Positions 5,605 to 8,032 of a stretch of DNA of 8,032 nt are shown in pieces. The position numbers and the translations under genes were made by a program. Source of the stretch: Nitrospirales bacterium (GTDB lineage Bacteria; Nitrospirota; Thermodesulfovibrionia; Thermodesulfovibrionales; Dissulfurispiraceae); assembly GCA_020846375.1 (NCBI GenBank), contig JADLDZ010000066.1, positions 1-8,032 on the forward strand, written 5' to 3'. The notes beneath the pieces are model-generated. The model saw nothing but the letters and a program-made list of their open reading frames with translations, had not been told where the DNA came from and searched no databases. Position 1 is the first letter of the stretch. The number at the start of each line of letters is the position of its first letter.

Positions 5605-7023
5605 TCACTTTTTCCGGTTCAGCTTTCTTCTGAGGGTGCGCAGGCTGATGCCGAGAAGCTTCGCCGCGCGGGAGCGGTTTCCGTTTGTCTGCTTCAGTGT
5701 CTCGCTGATGAGCCGTTCTTCCACCTTGTCGAGAGAGGTGCCCAGGGGAATGGTGATAAAAGACCCTTCCGGTGGCGGAAGCGCGGGAGAAAGGGGCTTC
5801 ATCTCTTCGAGAGAGGGCAGTACCTGCTGGGGGAACACCTGTTTTGCACCGGGCGGCAGGAGGGTCGCCACGCGGGTCATGACGTTCCTGAGCTCCCGTA
5901 CGTTGCCTCTCCAGGGATAGCGCTCCAGGAGGTAGATCGTTTCCGAGGAAAGCATGGGGTAGGGGGGGATGCGCCCCATCTCTGCAAAGACCCGGTCGAG
6001 GAAGTGAACGGCCAGCAGCGGGATATCCTCGATGCGCTCGCGCAGGGGCGGCAGGTGGATCCGGAGGACATTGAGGCGGTAATAGAGGTCCTCCCTGAAA
6101 AGCCCGTCGGAGACCGCTTTCGCGAGGTCGATCCGCGTGGCTGCGATCACCCTGACATTCACCGGTATCGGGCTCTCTCCGCCCACCCGGTAGACCTTCT
6201 TCTCCTCGAGCACGCGCAGGAGGCGGACCTGCAGGGTGAGGGGCATATCGCCGATCTCGTCGAGGAAGAGGGTGCCGTTGTGCGCGGTCTCGAACTTTCC
6301 CTTCCGCGTCCGGTGCGCTCCGGTAAAGGCTCCCTTTTCGTGCCCGAAAAGCTCCCCTTCGATAAGGCTTTCCGGTATGGCTCCGCAGTTGATGGGGATG
6401 AAAGGACCTGCGGAGCGAGGGCTCAGGACATGGATGGAGCGGGCGACCAGTTCCTTGCCCGTTCCGGTCTCTCCGGAGATAAGAACCGTCTGCCCGGATG
6501 CGGCAATTCCGGGGAGAGAGGCGAGGGCGCCGCGCATGGCGGAGGAGCGGAAGAGGAAATAAGGCTTTACCGTGGCCACCAGCGGTTCAACAACGGAAAG
6601 GGAAGTGCTGCCGGAGCGGGGTCTTCCGAGGGCTGTCTCGATCATGCGCGCAAACCGCAGCGCATCGAGGGGTTTCTGGAGATAGTCGTCGACCACCTGA
6701 TTGACGGATTCGAGGGAGGTCTCGACCCTGTCGTAATCCTGTTCGGTAAGCAGGTAGAACAGGGTATCGGGATAGCGGGCCTTGTGCTCCCGGATCATTT
6801 CTATGCACCGTTCGTCGACGAGGCGCAGGGAGGCGACGATGACGTGGATATGCTCCCGGGCGAGGACATGGACCGCCTCTTCGGTGCCTGCAGCGTGGGC
6901 CACCCGCACTCCGAAAAAGCGCAGGGTATCCTCGAAAATCCCGGGCGGAAGGGGATAGTCATCCAGGAGCAGGAGGCTGAAGCCTTTCAAGTCCGGTTTT
7001 TTTTCGCTCACTTGATTCTTCAT
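5605..7023 (-). CDS. NtrC-family sigma-54-dependent transcriptional activator with degenerate receiver domain
   Basis: The 472-aa protein should activate sigma-54 promoters by ATP-driven remodelling of RNA polymerase. Residues 15-133 are a receiver-like domain with acidic pair Asp21-Asp22, Thr93 and Lys117. The phospho-acceptor position in IVASLRL is Ser65 (codon at 6829-6831), so normal aspartyl phosphorylation looks impossible. Residues about 155-390 are the AAA+ domain: Walker A GETGTGKE (184-191), the sigma-54 contact loop GAFTGA (231-236), Walker B LFLDEIGD (252-259), FREDLYYRLNV with likely arginine fingers (309-319) and WRGNVREL (371-378). A Pro-rich linker (about 403-420) precedes a Fis-type helix-turn-helix (about 449-469). 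The start has AGGA 6 nt upstream (7030-7033). No sensor kinase adjoins it; the gene is divergent from the aminopeptidase and convergent with the importer. Targets are unknown. Confidence 0.94.
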   Translation of the reverse strand: MKNQVSEKKPDLKGFSLLLLDDYPLPPGIFEDTLRFFGVRVAHAAGTEEAVHVLAREHIHVIVASLRLVDERCIEMIREHKARYPDTLFYLLTEQDYDRVETSLESVNQVVDDYLQKPLDALRFARMIETALGRPRSGSTSLSVVEPLVATVKPYFLFRSSAMRGALASLPGIAASGQTVLISGETGTGKELVARSIHVLSPRSAGPFIPINCGAIPESLIEGELFGHEKGAFTGAHRTRKGKFETAHNGTLFLDEIGDMPLTLQVRLLRVLEEKKVYRVGGESPIPVNVRVIAATRIDLAKAVSDGLFREDLYYRLNVLRIHLPPLRERIEDIPLLAVHFLDRVFAEMGRIPPYPMLSSETIYLLERYPWRGNVRELRNVMTRVATLLPPGAKQVFPQQVLPSLEEMKPLSPALPPPEGSFITIPLGTSLDKVEERLISETLKQTNGNRSRAAKLLGISLRTLRRKLNRKK

Positions 7024-7056
7024 CAGAATTCCTGAAAGAGTTACCTCGAAAAACTA

Positions 7057-7085
7057 ATTATGAAACAAGGCGGTATGAAAAGCAA
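7057..7085 (-). promoter_or_regulatory. Probable promoter of the sigma-54 activator gene
   Basis: On the minus strand, -35 TTGCTT (7085-7080) and -10 CATAAT (7062-7057) are separated by 17 bp. Transcription would begin near 7050, giving a leader of about 27 nt that contains the AGGA ribosome site. The -10 matches consensus at five of six positions; the -35 keeps only the TTG core. Confidence 0.5.
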
Positions 7086-7104
7086 GGGCAAGGAGAGAAA
7101 AGGT

Positions 7105-7132
7105 TTTTCAGCAGACCGTATTCTGCTACAAT
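7105..7132 (+). promoter_or_regulatory. Extended -10 promoter of the aminopeptidase gene
   Basis: A -10 TACAAT (7127-7132) is preceded by TGC (7124-7126), the extended -10 pattern. A -35 TTTTCA (7105-7110) lies 16 bp upstream. The start would be near 7139, about 53 nt before the ATG at 7192. This promoter is divergent from that of the activator gene and contains the dyad at 7110-7127. Confidence 0.65.
7110..7127. promoter_or_regulatory. Operator-like dyad within the aminopeptidase promoter
   Basis: AGCAGA (7110-7115) and TCTGCT (7122-7127) are exact inverted repeats separated by 6 bp. They fill the spacer between the -35 and -10 and touch both. Position and symmetry suit binding by a dimeric regulator, probably a repressor. 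No regulator is identified, and a 6-bp arm can occur by chance. Confidence 0.45.
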
Positions 7133-7191
7133 GTGTACAGGACACGCAAAGGCAGGAGAGCAGCGGGGAAAATACCCTGCGGAGGACAACA

Positions 7192-8032
7192 ATGGCGGCT
7201 GAGCGCTCTTTCAGATACAGGCGTGAGGATTTCGGGGCTCTTCCGGTCACCCTGCACCACCTGACTATCCATCTCTCTTTTTTCGAAGACAGGGTCGAGG
7301 CGGACAACTGCCTCGAAATGACCGCCCGGCATGACCTGGAAGAGATATCCCTGGAGGCGAACGGCCTCGAAATCCTTGCTGTCGAGTGGGTCACGGGTCC
7401 CTCCGACAGGGGCGGCCTCCCTCTTGCACATCTCTACGACCGCAGCCGGAACCGCCTTTCGGTGCGGCTGCCCCGGAGAGTGGAGGAGGGCGGGAGGTTT
7501 TTCATCAGGACCACGACCCGTTGTTTTCCCTCAGACCATCTGCTGGAGGGGATCTACCGGGATGTCACTCCCCCCGGTGCTCCGCAGCAGTATATGTCCC
7601 AGTGCCAGCAATGGGGTTTCCAGCGCATCATGCCCATTTTCGACGACTGCCGCGCAAAATGCACCATGACCAGCACCCTCGAAGCGGACAGCAGGTATAC
7701 GCACCTTATCAGCAACGGGAATATAGACCGTACACGGAACCCGGAGGGGAAGCCCGTGCCGAAACCGGGGGAGCCCGGACGGCAGGTGATCACGTATGAG
7801 AACCCCGTTCCCATGGCGCCCTACCTCTTCCTCGCCTGTGCAGGGACGTGGGATATGCTTGCGGACGAGGTCAGGTACGAATCGGGCCGGAGGGTCCGGC
7901 TGGAATACCTGGTGCCCCCCGGCACGGCCGGGGAGGCCCGCATCCCGATGGAGATCCTGAAGAGGTCACTTCTCTGGATACGGAAGACACAGGAGTACGA
8001 GTACACCGGCGATACGTACCGCACTATCTGTA
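7192..8032 (+). CDS. M1-family aminopeptidase (PepN-like), N-terminal part, C-terminus cut by window edge
   Basis: The frame is open from the ATG at 7192 to the right edge (280 codons). GGAGG at 7181-7185, 6 nt upstream, is a strong ribosome site. The product resembles the N-terminal beta domain of M1 zinc aminopeptidases, which remove residues from peptide N-termini. The clearest match is residues 134-177, where SQCQQWGFQRIMPIFDD and the downstream LEADSRYTHLISNGN parallel E. coli PepN TQCEAEGFRHITYYLD and its LLSNGN. The ENPVPMAPYLFLACAGTWDM segment (203-222) also fits the family. No signal peptide is seen, so it is probably cytoplasmic. The GAMEN and HEXXH zinc-site motifs would lie beyond the edge, so activity cannot be judged. 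Gln139 occupies the place of PepN Glu121, which helps bind the substrate amino terminus. It is divergent from the sigma-54 activator gene. Confidence 0.87.
   Translation, partial: MAAERSFRYRREDFGALPVTLHHLTIHLSFFEDRVEADNCLEMTARHDLEEISLEANGLEILAVEWVTGPSDRGGLPLAHLYDRSRNRLSVRLPRRVEEGGRFFIRTTTRCFPSDHLLEGIYRDVTPPGAPQQYMSQCQQWGFQRIMPIFDDCRAKCTMTSTLEADSRYTHLISNGNIDRTRNPEGKPVPKPGEPGRQVITYENPVPMAPYLFLACAGTWDMLADEVRYESGRRVRLEYLVPPGTAGEARIPMEILKRSLLWIRKTQEYEYTGDTYRTIC

Noticed and set aside
6004..7035. 343-codon plus-strand open frame opposite the sigma-54 activator
   Set aside because: The minus strand encodes a full set of NtrC-family motifs. The antisense product has no recognisable motif and arises from the codon bias of a GC-rich gene.

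Overview
The window looks like ordinary chromosomal DNA from a GC-rich Gram-negative bacterium. The periplasmic-type signal peptide, the NtrC-type sigma-54 activator, the fused binding-protein/permease importer and the C/G-rich REP-like repeat would suit a deltaproteobacterium (Desulfobacterota) or Nitrospirota. That placement is inferred from style only. Gene density is high: six protein genes, two of them cut by the window edges. I see no tRNA, rRNA, CRISPR array, transposase or phage gene.

Region 1 (1-2903, minus strand) is a probable two-gene operon of monovalent cation/proton antiporters. The first gene is a CPA1-type NhaP2-like K+/H+ antiporter with a C-terminal RCK_C domain. After 34 bp comes a CPA2-type Kef/YbaL-like antiporter whose nucleotide-binding RCK_N domain runs off the left edge. 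A well-formed sigma-70 promoter (TTGAGC, 17 bp, TATAAT) lies upstream. Both proteins combine a membrane antiporter with a cytoplasmic regulatory domain, which suggests gated K+ or Na+ efflux in pH or osmotic control.

Region 2 (2904-3288) is a divergent intergenic region of 385 bp. It holds the antiporter promoter, about 2.4 copies of a 35-bp tandem repeat, an inverted REP-like element with two hairpins and two potential G-quadruplexes on opposite strands, and a 54-nt polypyrimidine tract. Structurally it is the most unusual part of the window.

Region 3 (3289-5537, plus strand) is a compact two-gene polar amino acid ABC importer. One polypeptide carries signal peptide, binding domain and permease. 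The ATPase follows with a GTGA stop/start overlap.

Region 4 (5605-7023, minus strand) converges on the importer and encodes an NtrC-family sigma-54 activator. Its AAA+ and Fis-type DNA-binding domains look intact, but the receiver has serine where the phospho-accepting aspartate should be. No histidine kinase is in view.

Region 5 (7024-8032) is a short divergent promoter region with an operator-like dyad, then the N-terminal third or so of an M1 aminopeptidase (PepN-like) that runs off the right edge. A link between amino acid uptake, peptide hydrolysis and the regulator is possible from proximity, but the sequence shows no regulatory connection.

No wholly new system is evident. The items most worth following are the pseudo-receiver activator, the paired G-quadruplex/REP-like element and the dyad in the aminopeptidase promoter.
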